Source: Ichthyosporea sp. XGB-2017a (Eukaryota > Opisthokonta > Ichthyosporea). Taken from it: a stretch of DNA of 58,895 nucleotides. The position numbers were made by a program, and so were the translations under genes. Position 1 is the stretch's first letter. Every line of letters begins with the position of its first letter. The stretch covers positions 1 through 58,895 of the forward strand of contig PDIM01000034.1 of NCBI GenBank assembly GCA_002811675.1, written 5' to 3'. Below are positions 40,240-52,300 of this stretch, piece after piece. The notes under the pieces are model-generated. The model was not told the origin of the DNA and did not search any database. It saw only the letters and a program-made list of their open reading frames with translations.

Positions 40240-41670
40240 TCAATCCATTATTGTTACCATCGGTCGCAACTCCGTGGAGTTCGACTCATCGGGAACACTT
40301 GGAGAGACATCACCGGATTGCAGATGGTATTCTTCGACGGCTTTTACACTCGCACTGAGCAGGTGGGTCATTACAGGTACATAAACCTCACTTGCCTTCA
40401 GATCTTTTTTCTCCAAATTTCCCAGAGCCTCCTCAACCACTTTTGACGCAAAATCTGTGGCACCCATTCTCTCCCCTTCCGCCTTGGTCCTACAGACCGC
40501 CCCATTCTTCCCCACACTGGAAAGAAAGGACCACCACGATAGAAGATACTCGACCTTTTTCTGAGCTAGCTTCAGCACTTTTCTTTTCACATCAACTAGC
40601 CCCTTTGCCTTTCGTCGACTTTCTATTGCCCAACCCAATGCCCTGTAAATATCACTCAATACACATAGCAGTGACCCGTAAAGAAGTTCACCTCTCAAAA
40701 TTCTTTGTGTATCGCTAAACTGACGCAGTTTGTGCTCGAGTAAACTCTTTTTTTGAACCCCATTTCCAACACAGATAAAGTCCTCCTTCAGTACATGAGC
40801 TACCATCTCATCCATAGACATGAACGCCAGCTGCTCACCATTCAACACTTTGCACATTCGCATAAAAAAAGTCAATGCTTCACCATTTCCTTCAGTTTCT
40901 GAGTCCTGTCCCCACAAAATCCCATTGAAAATGCGCATCGTGGCCGCATAGCAGTGCAAAGTATACACAAGACTATACACAAGCTGGAGGGGGAAGGTAA
41001 CTGCCTCAGAAGAGTCTTCCTTGTCTTTACAGCGAGAAGAAGCTGGCACCAAGGAAGAAAAAAGGGGGATATTGGCAATAATGCGAGGTGCTCTACCAGT
41101 ATTGCTGGTGTTCACATGAGAACAGATACCCAAGCGGGCCAACTCTTCCTCCTTTTCCCACCAAGGCACCCATACATCAACATACTCCCCGATCTTCCCA
41201 CTCGACACTGCCTGTTTAAATTCTTCTCGCTCCTTCGGAGTAAGCAAATCCCACAGTACTTCACCGGCCACATTTTTCAAGCTATCCTGCCTGTCTTCCG
41301 TTACTCCGATGCGCTTTAAGCGCACAAACAGATCGTCCTCCAAGTCTTCCTCTCCCTCCTCCTCCTCATCCTGTTGGGCCCTACTAAGAATTTCCTGCAT
41401 TTCCCTACGCCTGTCTGCAGATACCCGATTCCCCTGCAGTTGGGTGATGCAGTCCTCCCTGTAGAATGCTTCGGCACACTCCTCATGGCTTGAAGCCCCC
41501 CGATAACACTCAAGCGAGCAGTATCGCACAAGACATCTCGGGCAGGTATACCTAGCAAACTGAATACCGCACAGCACACAAACTACCGATGTTCCTCCTC
41601 GCTCTCCTTCTTCTTCTCCCAGTCCCTCCCTCACCCGCACCACATTACCAATCTCGACAACTCCCACCAT
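40240..41670 (-). CDS. ZNHIT2: HIT-type zinc finger protein ZNHIT2
   Basis: 476 residues from the ATG at 41670. The frame extends three codons further only to a GTG. The N-terminal zf-HIT domain, about residues 31-66, is CVLCGIQFARYTCPRC followed by RYCSLECYRGASSHEEC, with Cys/His ligands in the expected spacing. Then come FYREDCITQLQGNRVSADRR (family form SFYRDQVLRELRG), an acidic linker (EEEEGEEDLEDDLF), and VLWDLLTPKEREEFKQAV followed by EYVDVWVPWWEKEE, the 'L...ER..F...L..G....WEPWW' block of ZNHIT2. In animals ZNHIT2 bridges the R2TP chaperone to U5 snRNP assembly (PRPF8). The C-terminal 300 residues are helical. It is divergent from MED22. Confidence 0.87.
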   Translation of the reverse strand: MVGVVEIGNVVRVREGLGEEEGERGGTSVVCVLCGIQFARYTCPRCLVRYCSLECYRGASSHEECAEAFYREDCITQLQGNRVSADRRREMQEILSRAQQDEEEEGEEDLEDDLFVRLKRIGVTEDRQDSLKNVAGEVLWDLLTPKEREEFKQAVSSGKIGEYVDVWVPWWEKEEELARLGICSHVNTSNTGRAPRIIANIPLFSSLVPASSRCKDKEDSSEAVTFPLQLVYSLVYTLHCYAATMRIFNGILWGQDSETEGNGEALTFFMRMCKVLNGEQLAFMSMDEMVAHVLKEDFICVGNGVQKKSLLEHKLRQFSDTQRILRGELLYGSLLCVLSDIYRALGWAIESRRKAKGLVDVKRKVLKLAQKKVEYLLSWWSFLSSVGKNGAVCRTKAEGERMGATDFASKVVEEALGNLEKKDLKASEVYVPVMTHLLSASVKAVEEYHLQSGDVSPSVPDESNSTELRPMVTIMD

Positions 41671-42013
41671 CAGCCACACTCACAACAGCCCCCTCCACCT
41701 CACCAAGACAGCAAAGATCCTAAATAACCATACAATAACACCATATATAATAAAATAAAGAACAATTAACGTGGGGGGGCCCTTTTCCTTCCTTCGTGGC
41801 CAATTTGTTGTGTTTCGCATGGTGCGGTGTGCGTTTTTTTTCTTTTCTTTTTTTATGTTTTCCTGCTGTCGCGGGGATTGTTAATATTGGCTTGGGATCT
41901 ATTTGAAAGTGAAGGAGGGGCGAGGAAGAGTATCTCTTGTTGGGTGACCAAGTAACTAACTTTGTGTTGACGAGAAAGAGTGAGGAGATAAGACAAATAG
42001 GACAAGAGCAGCC
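41671..42013. promoter_or_regulatory. Divergent promoter region between ZNHIT2 and MED22
   Basis: 343 bases separate the two starts. It includes a GGGGGGGCCC patch at 41772-41782 and a T/C-rich tract at 41834-41865 on the MED22 side. No TATA box is obvious. This is the shared regulatory region of two housekeeping genes. Confidence 0.5.
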
Positions 42014-42442
42014 ATGGATAAGGAAAAGAATCCTTCAGGTATGAGGATTAAGGAGTTTAATCAACGTCTGGAGCATGCTGTTGACCAGCTGCTAGACAAT
42101 TTTACAAGTCTGATTGGGGGGCTGAAGATTGAAAAGGGTATCCTTTTGTCAGACTATGCGCAGATGCTAAAGGAAAGGTTGGACATGCAAGTTCGATCTG
42201 AAAATATTGAAAGAGGCTGCCACAGGTTGTTGGAAATTACTGCGGAGCTCAAAGAGATTATGGTCTTTAGTGACTTTGAAATAGTGAATCAACACATGGA
42301 TGAACGAGCAGTAAAATTGCATAAGGCGCGGCAGAAAACAAAAAGAGTTATGGCGGAACTACAGAATGAGATTGCGGGGCAACTATACGATCTGGAGATT
42401 CTTTACTACAACACCATGCACGATCCGGCAACCGAAGAATGA
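42014..42442 (+). CDS. MED22: Mediator complex subunit 22
   Basis: 142 residues, single exon, start ATG in the context GCAGCCATGG. The all-helical MED22/Surf5 fold is recognisable: IKEFNQRLEHAVDQLLDNFT (human form YNKRLKDDIKSIMDNFTEII), MQVRSENIERGCHRLLEI (MHVRAANIVRAGESLMKL), AELKEIMVFSDFEIVNQHMD (SDLKQFLILNDFPSVNEAID), and finally ELQNEIAGQLYDLEILYY (TLRDEISIDLYELEEEYY). Length matches the usual 140-200 residues. MED22 sits in the Mediator head module and pairs with MED11 in transcription initiation by RNA polymerase II. Its 3' end faces the GNPTAB-like gene, with opposing poly(A) signals 55 bases apart. Confidence 0.9.
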   Translation: MDKEKNPSGMRIKEFNQRLEHAVDQLLDNFTSLIGGLKIEKGILLSDYAQMLKERLDMQVRSENIERGCHRLLEITAELKEIMVFSDFEIVNQHMDERAVKLHKARQKTKRVMAELQNEIAGQLYDLEILYYNTMHDPATEE

Positions 42443-42570
42443 GTTATTTTGTTACCATCTCTCCTTCCTCACATTCCCTCCTCACCGTCTTTTCCTTCTT
42501 CTCCTCACCAACTCTTCACCCCTGTCTGTTGTAAATATATACATATATCGCTTGGAACAAGACTGGCGAC

Positions 42571-42576
42571 AATAAA
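42571..42576 (+). terminator. Poly(A) signal of MED22
   Basis: AATAAA lies 129 bases downstream of the MED22 stop. Confidence 0.55.
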
Positions 42577-42630
42577 AGGTCTTCTTCAGAATATAGCCCA
42601 GAATGTTTCTTTACGTATTCCATACGTTTT

Positions 42631-42636
42631 TTTATT
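42631..42636 (-). terminator. Poly(A) signal of the GNPTAB-like gene
   Basis: TTTATT on the plus strand (AATAAA on minus) lies 54 bases beyond the stop of the GNPTAB-like gene. Confidence 0.55.
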
Positions 42637-42689
42637 TGTCATTATCCGTGGCAATGTTTTACAGAAGCCATTTCCCTTGAAACTAGGGG

Positions 42690-45600
42690 CTAGTTTCCCT
42701 TAATGACGGCTTTTTGCTTCTCAAAGACATTGGCTTCGGGGTGCCTCGATGCAAAGAAGGCGGTGAAGTTTCCTCGCGCATCAGCAGTGGTGGCGTGGTC
42801 ATTCGTGTTAACAAAAACGTGAGAAGATTCGTGTATTCTTCGCATATTCTTGTAATAATCCTGGTCCTGGATGGGAATAAAAGATACAAGCTTTCCCTTT
42901 AGGCTTTGAGGCACCATTTCTTTCTTATACCTGGCTTTGCTTGGATACAAGCTTCTCACATACTTCTTCCCTTCCTCACAATTAGCGAAAGTATTCCAAC
43001 TGAGTGGAAACCATTTCAACACTTCCTCTCTACTACCCTCACTCACCCTTTTTGTCTCTAGAAATGTTTCCTGACACTTCAAAGCGCATTTGTACAATGC
43101 GTCCATTAGCTTCGGCCAAAGCTTGACAGCGTATGGATTTGGGGATTTGCTTATCATACATGTAACTTCTTCGGCCCGTGTAAGGGCATAGTCCTTTCTG
43201 TCATCACAAGACTGAAAAACAGCTTGCAGTATATCTTTGTCGATCTGCATCTCATTCCGAAGATAATTATTATATGTGAAAGGATACTGCATATCGAATA
43301 CGCTTCGAAAACGCGCTGCGGAAGAATGTTCTACTTCTTCAGGAAAAGCTGCTTTAAGGTTTTCAACGATGTGCGCATTCACGAGGAAAGGCATGTGTGG
43401 CACGACAAACCTCAGTGGGTAAGCGTTAGTGGGAATCGGCTCATAAAGATTTGGTACTGCCCTATTGGCCGGTGTGCTCCCATATCTTTGCTGGATAACG
43501 CGGTTGCTGTGGGTAACAGATCCTGCCCACCCGCTAACTTTAAGCTTATATGCTTGAAAAGAATGCTACAGTGGTCGTTCAATGAAATGAGAAATGAATA
43601 CCAATATATTCTGTTAAGCAAATGAGTATATAGGTACATATACATTACAACTTACCTTGGGCATCTGCACGGCATGAAATGGAATTAACTCTGTTGTGTT
43701 GGCAATTTCAATAGGTAGTATATAAAGGTCCCTTTTGAAAGGCCTTTCACTCCGCTCCTGGTTAAGTTTATCATCGAACGCAAAGGAATACCCACTCCCA
43801 GTGATATTCAAATTACATTCTTCGTTTGGTGGCTTTCTTTGGAGAAAGCCATGAAGAAGTTTCAGAGCATTGTCAATCAAGCGCTCTTCATTTACTGGGT
43901 GCAGTATCCATTCGGCTGCCAATTTGTATAAAGCATCCACATTTCTCCTATGTGGAGCCTTGAATATACACCATTTGCTAAATAGATTTTTCAAAATCGG
44001 GGCTACTAGAGCTTCGGGCAATATATTAAGTGGGTGAACAGGTAAGAAACTGCTTCTTTCTGAGGGGGCAGCTGCCGGGGAAGCATCCTGGGACTTTAAT
44101 TTTGTCGAACGTAATATTCTGACAGTTTTGTTTACTCCAAAAAGCTCATTTCGAAATGTAACTTCTAAAATACCCTCTCTTTTTTGACTTTCAAATAATA
44201 TTAAGCAAGCTTTTTCCTGATCAAAAACTTTAAGAGATTGGATCATGCCCTTTGGAGAGAATATATCAGCCTTCGACACAGGGAGAGATTCAAAAAGAAC
44301 CGTCAGATCAATGAATACAGCTGGTGTATCCAAAGATATTACATATTCGAATCCTGACTTTATGGGATGAAGAATTTTAGTTGTTGGATAAACCTTCGCG
44401 CAATCTCCCATATCGCCAGCACATTCAGGAAAGTCACAAGCAACATCACAGATACCATTGCCAAGGAATGTGTCTGGACAGTGAGGAATGCAGCTACTCC
44501 TCGTCGTCTGAGTTTTTGTAGGCCTGTATAATGTATTCATATCCCAATGAACATGAAAGTCCCCATAGAGCTTGTAACCTTTGTCTAAACTATACCAGTA
44601 ACTTAAGGACGCCCGTCTATTAAAGTGAAAGTCATCGTTTAAATATAAAAAGTGATTACTTAAGCCTTTGATGTAATGCATATTCCACTCTATTGATACC
44701 GAAGAGAAACTGGGAATGTGGGCTTTGTTTTTGAAGATACTATCAGCGGAAACCAATGATATGCAAGGATGGCTTGTATTAAGCCATGATGGTGTTTGGT
44801 CGTTGGTTATGATATAGATATGTCGAAACCATTCGACGTATTTCCACAAAGTTCGCAAAGAGTGGCGAAGTTCTCCGTTATCTGTTATTCTAGTAGGATC
44901 TACCCGCACCCTCTCTCCAAACATTTTCAACATCCATTCTGCATGTTGTCGCAACAATGTTACATCACTTCCATTCACCCAGGTATAAACGATATCTATC
45001 GGCCCTAGTTCTTTTAAGATTTCCATATCTATTTGTGAGGGCCTTGCGTCTGCTTTACAAAAGAATGAAGAGTCAATCCCATCCAAGAAAGGAATCTTGT
45101 CACTCGGCTCCAAGGGTTTTGTGGTATGGGTCGTCCAATCAAAGGTAGTCTGCCCTTTGGTTTCTCTTGTATCCTTTTTTCCTTTGATGTCCCGTGCGTC
45201 TGGCGTTTTTGCAGGAGAGTCTAGCCCCTTTTGATGGTGTCTATTAGTGTCCGAGTTATCAGCATGAGCATCTCCCATTCTGACGGGGCTTTTATCTTGG
45301 TCACTCTCCTTTCCATCGCCCCCATGTTTTTTAACTTCATTCTTCTCTTCTAATTTACCCTCTTTTCCCTCCACATTATTTCTTTTCTGATCGACCTTCT
45401 TTGTTACCATGTTGCCTTCTTTTTCATCCATTTCTTTTGGTGAAAAACTCTTTACCTTGCTAGCTTCTTGGCCTGCTTCAATAGGAGCAGCTTTCTTGGT
45501 GAATTTTTTGCTCTTAACAACTTTAATACCATTCTTGCCACCCTTTGTATTACTTATAACCTCACCCCTGTTTACTTTAACCTGTCTGATATCAGCCTTT

Positions 45601-45818
45601 TTCACTGAAAACATCGCCACATTACTGAATTCCTTTTGCTTAGTATACTCCCCATTTATATACAGTAAACCCATGGTTATGACCACCAATACCATGGCAA
45701 TCATGGTCGAGCGCAACAGCAATCGACCACCCCTTCTGTAACAGCATTTAAAGAAAGCCAATGGGAGCTTTTCGTTATCACCATTAAAATCACGGCCTTT
45801 TCTAATATCGCGCTTCAT
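42690..45818 (-). CDS. GNPTAB: GlcNAc-1-phosphotransferase-like Stealth protein (GNPTAB type)
   Basis: Exon 1 is 45818-43656 and exon 2 is 43565-42690, with a 90-nt intron (GTAAGT donor, CACTGTAG acceptor, phase 0). The protein is 1012 residues. The first ATG is at 45818. A type II anchor lies near 28-55 (STMIAMVLVVITMGLLYI), then a Lys/Glu-rich linker to about 250. Stealth regions: CR1 IDIVYTWVNGSD near 272; CR2 DNGELRHSLRTLWKYVEW, FSSVSIEWNMHYIKGLSN and HFLYLNDDFHF; a Notch-type LNR module near 445-472 (GNGICDVACDFPECAGD); CR3 NRVIQQRYG to VVPHMPFLVN; an EF-hand-like remnant (SCDDRKDYALTRAEEV); and CR4 near FVNTNDHATTADARGNF. In animals this enzyme transfers GlcNAc-1-phosphate to mannoses of lysosomal hydrolases in the Golgi. 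The animal C-terminal membrane helix is missing here, and only one LNR is clear. Confidence 0.92.
43566..43655 (-). other. Intron of the GNPTAB-like gene (90 nt)
   Basis: The donor is CCCAAG followed by GTAAGTTG. The acceptor is GACCACTGTAG followed by CATTCTTTT. Phase 0 joining gives VQMPK-HSFQAYKL and then the CR3 box. Another AG (TTAACAG) lies upstream, but its reading frame stops before CR3. Confidence 0.75.
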
Positions 45819-46338
45819 ATTCACACTCTGCTGAATTAGACCCTGTAAAAATCATACTGCCACAAATTGCAAGATTCTCGACGCGGTTTCTGGTATTATC
45901 TCACAAGCACATCTCAATCTCCCTTCACGTTACTTTGCCTCTCTTCCTTACAAGTTACAGGACTTCCATACCTAACGCAAATTAGCTGGAATTTGGCACG
46001 AACCCTAGACTGTTGTTTTTATTTATATTTTCATTGTTTTATTTATATAAAATTTAAAATCAAAAATAAAATCTAACTCGGCCTTTTGCATAAATAGTAA
46101 TAAAATAATAATATTTTCTTCGTTTATGAGTTTCACTTACACCAGTTAGCTTATTGACCTGTCACGAGTTATTATTCATTTGCAGCATTATACACTTCCT
46201 AGCACCAGTAGCCGGATGTCTCGGTCAACAGAAAATAAATATTTCATTTTTGTTTATTGCATATTCACAAGAGGTTTCTTTTTGAATAGCGGTCAGCTAT
46301 TAAACCAACGACGAGGATACATTGAGAGGAAATGCATC
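45819..46338. other. Spacer between GNPTAB-like and IP3 receptor genes
   Basis: AT-rich around 46010-46130. It holds the promoter of the GNPTAB-like gene and the 3'UTR of the IP3 receptor. No gene is visible. Confidence 0.45.
46253..46258 (-). terminator. Poly(A) signal of the IP3 receptor gene
   Basis: TTTATT on plus (AATAAA on minus) lies about 80 bases past the receptor stop. Confidence 0.5.
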
Positions 46339-49300
46339 TCATGTCTTATCATGAAGCATATTGTACACAATACCTTCAACAACAGAGTTGAGTCTTTCGG
46401 TGTTTGGCTGGGCTACGTAAATCGAGCCCTCATCTTCCATTCGTCCACTAGCATGAGCGCCTGCCTGGGGGCCATGTGATGACGAAAAAATAGGACGAGG
46501 CGTCGACACTTTTTTCTCCGTCTTATTCGACGATTCATCAACTTTTAAAAACTTTGCAGAAGTCTTTTCAGGTTTTAGAGTGCTAACACTGCCTTCTTGC
46601 TCCTCTAAGTCATCTACTGTCAGCTGACCCAAACTTTCATAGCTCCTCGACTGAAGACTTTGCTTCACTGACGACCTGCGTCGAACCTTCCTGTCTCTCG
46701 AGATTTGCTCTTTCAGTTTCGCCACTTGACTCGTCAGGCTGAACAGCGATTCATTCGTATGTGAAAGCGCCTCGCGGAGTTGTTTTATCTCATTCTGCCT
46801 TTCTGCTTCTTCATCATAATCATCCTGCAGAGCCATTGTGCGCAGTCTCGGGAACCAGTCTAACTTCTGACTTTCTATCATATTTGCTACATAGCTCTCA
46901 GGTCCGGTAAATTCGGTATCAGTTTTAATTTTCAGATGAACAATGAAGTGCAGGTAATTCCACAGGTTGTGATCCACACTAACATGCCTTTCAAAAGAAC
47001 CCCCACTGCGATTATCGAAGGCACTTCTATTCAAACCACAGATAAAGCACGTATTTTTTAGAATTGAATCCTTTTCATTTTTCTCTGAACGCAAATCTGC
47101 AAATGTATCAATGATGACACCAAAAATCAAATTGAGTACAATAATCACAACAAATACGTAAAAGCCCATATCATAGACAAATCTTAGAATGTACAGAGGA
47201 TCGGTCTTCGACCTCTGCCTCAAGATATCCCCGATACCACCACCATTTCTCAATCCTTGATTCAGCGAAGTAATCAGACAATGGAACATTGTATCGCAGG
47301 CAAGCTCGGTTTTGCTGTCATACGTTTCCACGTAGAAGTCTTCCCTTAAGAACAGGAATCCGAATATTGAGAATATATACACAAGCATAACAGCAAAAAA
47401 CCACGTCAATAAAATTGATTTTCCATTTCGGGTTACCGAGCGAATTACATTCTTAAGAGTTTCCTCCCGCATCACAAGGTCGAACAGTAGGATTGAATAC
47501 AGATAATGACTAAAAAAGAAGCCCGCTATGCAGGTACAAAGATATCCAGTGTAATACCAAAGCTTCATATTTTTGCCCAATGACCTTTTTCTGCGTAGAA
47601 GCAGGCCGTGGTTTGACAAGAACGATAAAAGCAGTAATGCAGCATTAATGATCTGAAGGCCACCAAGAATAAATAAGATAATTTTGACATACACCACATC
47701 CGTTCTAAACGGACCAACACCCACACGACGAAACCTTATCATACAATTTTTCAAGAATTGCGTTTTTTCCGAGTTGTCAGTTCCAACCCATTGAGTCTCA
47801 CAATACAACAGATTATCCGTTAGCTCCGATTCATATCCAACATCTGTCCCCAGCATACTATATATTCCAGCAAAAGGATATTCGTCACATGTACCCATTA
47901 TACCCTCAAACGGAGTCTCGCCCATATTAACTTCACACTCACGAACTCTAGGTAGCACACACTCGGCACTCTTGTTGACCTCGTCAATTTCCAGGGGAAA
48001 GTATATCATAATAATCAAATTTATAATCACCCCAAGCATAAAAGCGAAATCTCTCCACCTGCGAAAGTATCTGGTGTACCAATATGTGAAAGGCCTCCTT
48101 TGAAGAGTACTTTGCCATATCATTTCACGATACAAATCATTCGTCTGTCTAAAGAACCCCGGGATTTTACTTCCCTGTTCATCTCGAGGAGTCTTAAAGA
48201 TGACATTGCGCTTCGATTCTTCAGTTAAAAATTCACATAGCGGATTGATTGGGAACAACACTTCCTCTAACCGGTCATCTTTCACAATTTCCACGCGACC
48301 AGTGTATTTGTGATAGTATTCCAAAAAGGATTCTTTTTCAGGACCCAGTGCTTTCTGAAGAGTAAAAGAGCTAGGTGCAAGCTTTTGAGCAAGAATATAG
48401 ACATTATGTCCAACTTCAAGAACCTCTTTGGCCGTCATGTACTTGTTCGCTGGATTTTTACCCCAATTGTGATACGATTCAGATATATGCCGCAACACCT
48501 CAACCAGTTGATGGGAATCAAAGTTAAACAAAATCTTTTCATTCACGTCATTTGTTGGTCTGCTCTCCGTTACACTCATAAGCAACATGGACGCGTATTT
48601 CTTGAGCTGAAGCACCAAGTCATATCGCGTTCTTGACAGTGGGCTAATATCGTTTAAAATTAACGCAACTATAATATCAATACCATGCGTATCATGGGAC
48701 CCAATACAGTCTTGATTCTCAAAACATGGTCCTTGGCAAAATTCAGTCAAAGTTATCAAGCATTGCTTAATGAGCTCGAAGTTGTGCTCGTTCACATAAA
48801 GCCCAAGAGCGGCAGTGGTGGATCCACAAACACAATCTAAATAGTGCAGAGTTTCTTCAACCAAGTTATACGACTCTTTCGCAGAAGGCTGTTTGCGGAT
48901 ACAGTTTTGCAAATCCCGATTATGATTTTCACAAAGTAGCTGTAAGAGGCGTAAAATTGAAACCATCAACTGTCTAGACGAAGAGCTGATATTAGCACTG
49001 CCAGCAGCAGGGTCCCCCCGGGCTCTGAAGTTGCCACTTGTACTCCTGGTTAGGCTGTGGTGGCCAGGGTCTGAAGAAGAGCTTTTCGTTCGCTCCAAAG
49101 TAGGTGTATTCACTACAGAATCCGAGGATGTACAAGGGATAGTGACACTCAAGGCTGGATGCTTTGACTTATAGTTCGAAAGTAAAGGTTGAACTAATTT
49201 CGTTGTATCCGCAAATCTTTCTTTTTTTGATGCATTGCTACAAAACTGACCATTTGCATTGATCTGTGAAACAACATAATTGCTGGTAGAATGACTATTA

Positions 49301-52300
49301 TGATGGGACATAAGAACATCTTTAAAGTCTGTGTTGCCTCCAAGAGCAGCTACTTTGTCAATTGTGTTCGACGTCACATATCCGCTCTTTAACTCCATCA
49401 TCGAGTGTCTAATTCGGTTATGAATTACTTTAAAGAACTTGTCGGTCCCATGGGACTTTGAAAGAAACAAACTATAAAAAGATTTTTGCACATCCGCATT
49501 TCCCCCTTCCAGTAGGGCAATGCCGAGCTGTATGCTTTCTAAAAACACTATAGGATCTTCACTATCCACAACCAATTGAATTATTAATTCACAAGCCCCA
49601 TTACTTTCCAGCTCTTTCTGAGTATCTACTTGGTTTACCTCCGGAGGAAATGGTTTTCCAAAGCACTTTTTAAACTCAATAGATCGAAGTTTGCTAGCTG
49701 GTCTAATCCCATTACCCGAGTAAAAATGAGAGGTCATCATCGCCCGGAAAGTAACCAATAATTGGACAAGTAGCAACTTTTTGTGAAAATCTACGCCGAG
49801 AAGCTTCGTGTGCTGAATAAGTTTCGTCATTAATCTTGTGGCTGAAACAACTCCCGCGGTGGTTATTAGCATGTGTGGACGATGCAGGACCTCTACCAAG
49901 ACAGAAAATTCCGAATATATCAAGGGTGACAACTCTTTTTCTACAGAGTCTACAAAGATTTTCAGTCCCGCAACAATACCACGAGCAATGTCGGCTTCAC
50001 GCTTACTTAAAGTACTTCCACTTCGCGTACTGCTAGAACTCGTGCTCTCCTTTTTAGCCCGCAAACGGCGCAGAAACCCACCAGCACCTTTGTTACTTAA
50101 TTTAGATTTTGCCAAATACATTCGGCAGCTTTCCAGCAGTTCATAATCACATTCAAAATTTTCGTCTGAGGATATTTCAAATAACGTTTTCAAGCACGAA
50201 TCCAAAGTTTTCCTCTGTGCTGCGTTAAGCCACTTCTGACCACTCAGCTCAAACAACTTGCGCAAAAGGTTGAACACAGTAGTAACATTTGATGCATTTC
50301 CAGCAACGCTCCAGTACGAAGAAGAGAAATAAACATCCAAACAAGAAGGTATCAACTCAGCAACATACCTGCCAGTGGTAAATCGAATAATATCACTTTG
50401 AGAACAAGTGACCGGGGCCACAGGGCTATCAGAATCTATAACTATTGAAGTTCTATCCCTTCGCATATCTGAACCATCAAAATTCGGGTCGCTAACCACC
50501 TCTTCTAAATCTTTAACAAAACATTGAAAGAGGTTCCATATCTGAAAACCACCATAAATCTCCCGTACTTCCACCTCTGTTGCTATGTAACAGTTAATCA
50601 AAAAGTTAACGTAAGCGACTTTAACCTCCACTATAGTTTCCGGATGACATATTATATTAATAACTTCATCTAAAGGTAGGAGTGCTTCGCATTTGATCTC
50701 AGTATTCAAATTCTTCCCTTCGGTGCAAATCGAAAGTAAGTCCACAAGGGTCAGATGATAAAGCAATTCGCTGCTATTTCGTTCGGGGTAATTAACATAC
50801 AACAGATGTCTTTCTCTTTTCATTAATTCTAAAAAGTGCACAACTGATGGTTCATCGGCATAAATGACAAGAACATCATCACTAGCTCCAACAATGGCAC
50901 CCATGATTAAATCTTGCGTTCTTCGCAACAGCGTCCCATTAACTTTGGCAATAGTCCTCATGAATTTCAGAGTAGATAACTGCCTTCCATGGGCTTCAGC
51001 ACAATGAATAAAAGCCGATATGACACTCTCTTCCACACTTCCTGCCAAGGAAATATTATTTCGGAAAATCCCTATAATGGTCTCCGCTACATACGGATTT
51101 CTTTGCATTTCATCTAGAAAGAAATCAATACATGAATACAGAATGCTCTGATTTCCAGGGTTGTTAAAGCAAAAGTACTGCAAGAAAGCATGGCTGGATT
51201 TGAAAAGCGATTGCATATGCCCATCACTAACATCGTGTGGTATACGCAATAGTTCCAAGACCTGAACATGGGCTCCAAGATTTCGAAGCAATCTCTGATT
51301 CTCTTTCCTGTTTTGAAGGGTATCTGTATCAAAACGCCAATAACTTGATCCACCAAAGCCAGACATATCCATCTGCGGAATAGCGCACAACTCTTTCATT
51401 GTATCTAAAATACTCTCAATTTTACGATAATTTTCGTCAACTTCTCGCTCTTCCAAATCAAGCTGCTCTAGCTCTGTAAGCTCATGATTTTCACCATTTT
51501 CCCTGTCCATCTCCAGGACTTTGTGGTTATCACTTTCTTCTTCTGGTGGGCTAGTCACAATTATTTTAGCCGCTTCCGGTAATCCAGGCGATTTCTCCCG
51601 CTTTGCTTCAAAACGATGGTCTGTATCAATACTATTGCCCTCCAAAATACGGGGTCTCATTTTGTACACCCACAATTCAGATTTTTCGACCATAACTCGC
51701 AACTCATCTAAATCTTTTTTGACTAACTGATAATGAGAAACATCTTCTCGTGACACCAAGAGTTGGACCTGAAGAAACGCCCTCAAAACCTCGTCCCTTT
51801 CCGAGAAATGCCTAAAAAGAATCTTAAGAGCCCCGGAAACAAGAGTGGGATACTCGTGCATCACCAGATCTAATAGAACTCGCAATAGAGTTGATCCACC
51901 AACACCATCCAAATCTAATTTTTTACCAAGGTCCTTTTGCTGGGTGTTAAACATCGATTCAACTTCATGGAGCAAAACAGTAACTTGCCCTTTCTGCTCT
52001 TCTGGTTTCTTTGCAGTAGTATCCTCTAGAATAGATTCGATAAGACTGGCTCTACGAAGTTTAGTAGGTCCCTTATTAGGAACTACTATTTTAGGCTTGT
52101 CATGCACTGTTCGAAAGCTCAAATCAACTTCGTTTGTGCTTGCGAAGCCAGTCACAGCTTCGTTAATAAGTGGCACATAGTTAAAGTTACCCCGGATACT
52201 CCGATACAACTTTTGGAAAGGATACACGGAACAATACAAGAAAAACCTTAAAATACGCTCAAGCATAACCCAAAAACGACCATGTTGCTCCCCGGGGTTT

